From the NCBI GenBank assembly GCA_017591395.1, contig WEDG01004218.1, forward strand, positions 124,001-188,000: a DNA stretch of 64,000 nt. Reading direction: 5' to 3'. The notes under the pieces were generated by a model. The model was not told the origin of the DNA and ran no database searches. It saw nothing but the letters and a program-made list of their open reading frames with translations. Positions 63,616-64,000 of the stretch are shown one piece after another. The stretch is from Schistocephalus solidus. Its lineage: Eukaryota; Platyhelminthes; Cestoda; Diphyllobothriidea; Diphyllobothriidae. A program made the translations under genes and the position numbers. The stretch's first letter is position 1; the number at the start of each line of letters is the position of its first letter.

Positions 63616-63866
63616 AGATGTGACGTCCTTCAGATTCATGCAGTGAGATGATGTTGCAGGAGCAGAAGCTATCGGAGTGTTTAGGCTTGCAGCACATGGA
63701 AGGAAAGATGCATTGATAGACTGACCCGTGGTTGAAAGGGCATCCTGCTGGCCGAGGATGGCGGACGGGATTAAAATTTGCGATCCAGGGGGGCATTGTA
63801 ATGGAAATGTTTGACCATGGCACATAAAAACCGTGATACTCTTGAATAGAGAAGATTTTGAGTCCT
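63616..63866 (-). CDS. eva-1: Exon: first half of SUEL lectin domain 1
   Basis: This 251-base exon follows a strong pyrimidine-rich acceptor (TTTCTGATACAG) and ends at a perfect donor (TCT|GTAAGT). It starts two bases inside a codon (phase 1) and ends at phase 0. It encodes 84 residues counting the split codon, with cysteines near 16, 25, 58 and 76. The segment CHGQTFPLQCPPGSQILI fits the opening of SUEL domains (CxG then LxC, then a hydrophobic I-x-I strand). After the strand the family normally has A-x-YGR; here it reads SAILGQQD, so the YGR sugar-contact motif is absent. The stretch between cysteines 25 and 76 is long and Ser/Thr/Ala-rich, with an N-x-S site near residue 52. No signal peptide is visible, so at least one upstream exon lies beyond the window. 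Confidence 0.75.
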
Positions 63867-64000
63867 CTGTATCAGAAAGGAAGGACAAGTAAAGTATGTG
63901 AGCCCCAAAAATATATTCATTTGTCCAGAAAAAAATTTCTTCTGATATGGGGACCAACATATTCAAGTAAAATACGTACCAGTGGTAAAAACTGAACGTT

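Larger units (their letters stand above)
6926..63866 (-). other. eva-1: EVA-1-like gene span: two SUEL lectin domains, one membrane helix, cytoplasmic tail (5' end outside window)
   Basis: Seen: seven minus-strand exons with consensus splice sites. From 63866 down to 10699 the phases agree at every junction (0, 1, 1, 1, 1). The order of parts is lectin domain 1 (two exons), lectin domain 2 (two exons), Pro-rich linker, transmembrane helix with basic stop-transfer, Ser-rich tail. Known: EVA-1/EVA1C proteins are type I membrane proteins with two tandem SUEL domains and act as guidance co-receptors; latrophilins have only one SUEL domain followed by other domains. Inference: this is the flatworm EVA-1 orthologue or a close relative. 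The signal peptide and start codon must lie upstream of the window. Introns reach about 26 kb. The cytoplasmic part is divergent and I could not align it to any remembered EVA-1 tail. The family call rests on the lectin exons and overall architecture. Confidence 0.7.

Overview
The window is eukaryotic, intron-rich and repeat-rich. Nearly all open frames are short and shadow-like, and real coding sequence is confined to small exons with good splice sites. The repeat mix (tRNA-headed SINEs, Penelope-like GIY-YIG remnants, a TTAGGG-like satellite core inside a small inverted-repeat element) and the long introns suggest a parasitic flatworm, most likely a diphyllobothriid-type tapeworm. That assignment is inference from remembered repeat style, not a database match.

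The main result is one gene on the minus strand that covers almost the whole window. Its 5' end lies beyond base 64000 and its stop codon is at 6926. Five exons (63616-63866, 59969-60092, 55228-55374, 51552-51722, 25214-25288) plus the membrane exon (start 10699) join with matching intron phases (0, then 1, 1, 1, 1). They encode two tandem SUEL-type (galactose/rhamnose-binding-like) lectin domains, each with the same eight-cysteine plan. A short proline-rich linker, one transmembrane helix and a long Ser/Thr-rich cytoplasmic tail follow. Two SUEL domains on a single-pass membrane protein is the architecture of EVA-1 (EVA1C), an axon-guidance co-receptor family. The join inside the cytoplasmic tail is not resolved: there is a frame change near 10.35-10.41 kb, and the last exon (6926-7537) does not match the most obvious donor phase.

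Region by region: 1-6.6 kb is AT-rich 3' flank with no recognised gene. 6.9-10.7 kb holds the tail and membrane exons. 10.7-25.2 kb is an intron with two Penelope-like remnants (15.2-15.7 and 20.1-20.8 kb), SINE copies and old repeats. 25.2 kb is a 75-base exon. 25.3-51.5 kb is a giant intron filled with dispersed repeats. 51.5-63.9 kb holds the four lectin exons, separated by introns packed with repeats.

The most interesting non-gene content is a family of about 0.3-0.4 kb elements with imperfect inverted termini of about 45 bases around a degenerate CCTAA/CCTAACC core. I count nine copies, all between 25.7 and 63.1 kb. There are also head-to-head (foldback) SINE arrangements and an unnamed dispersed family always in the same orientation. 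I saw no rRNA, no functional tRNA, no CRISPR and no prokaryotic genes.
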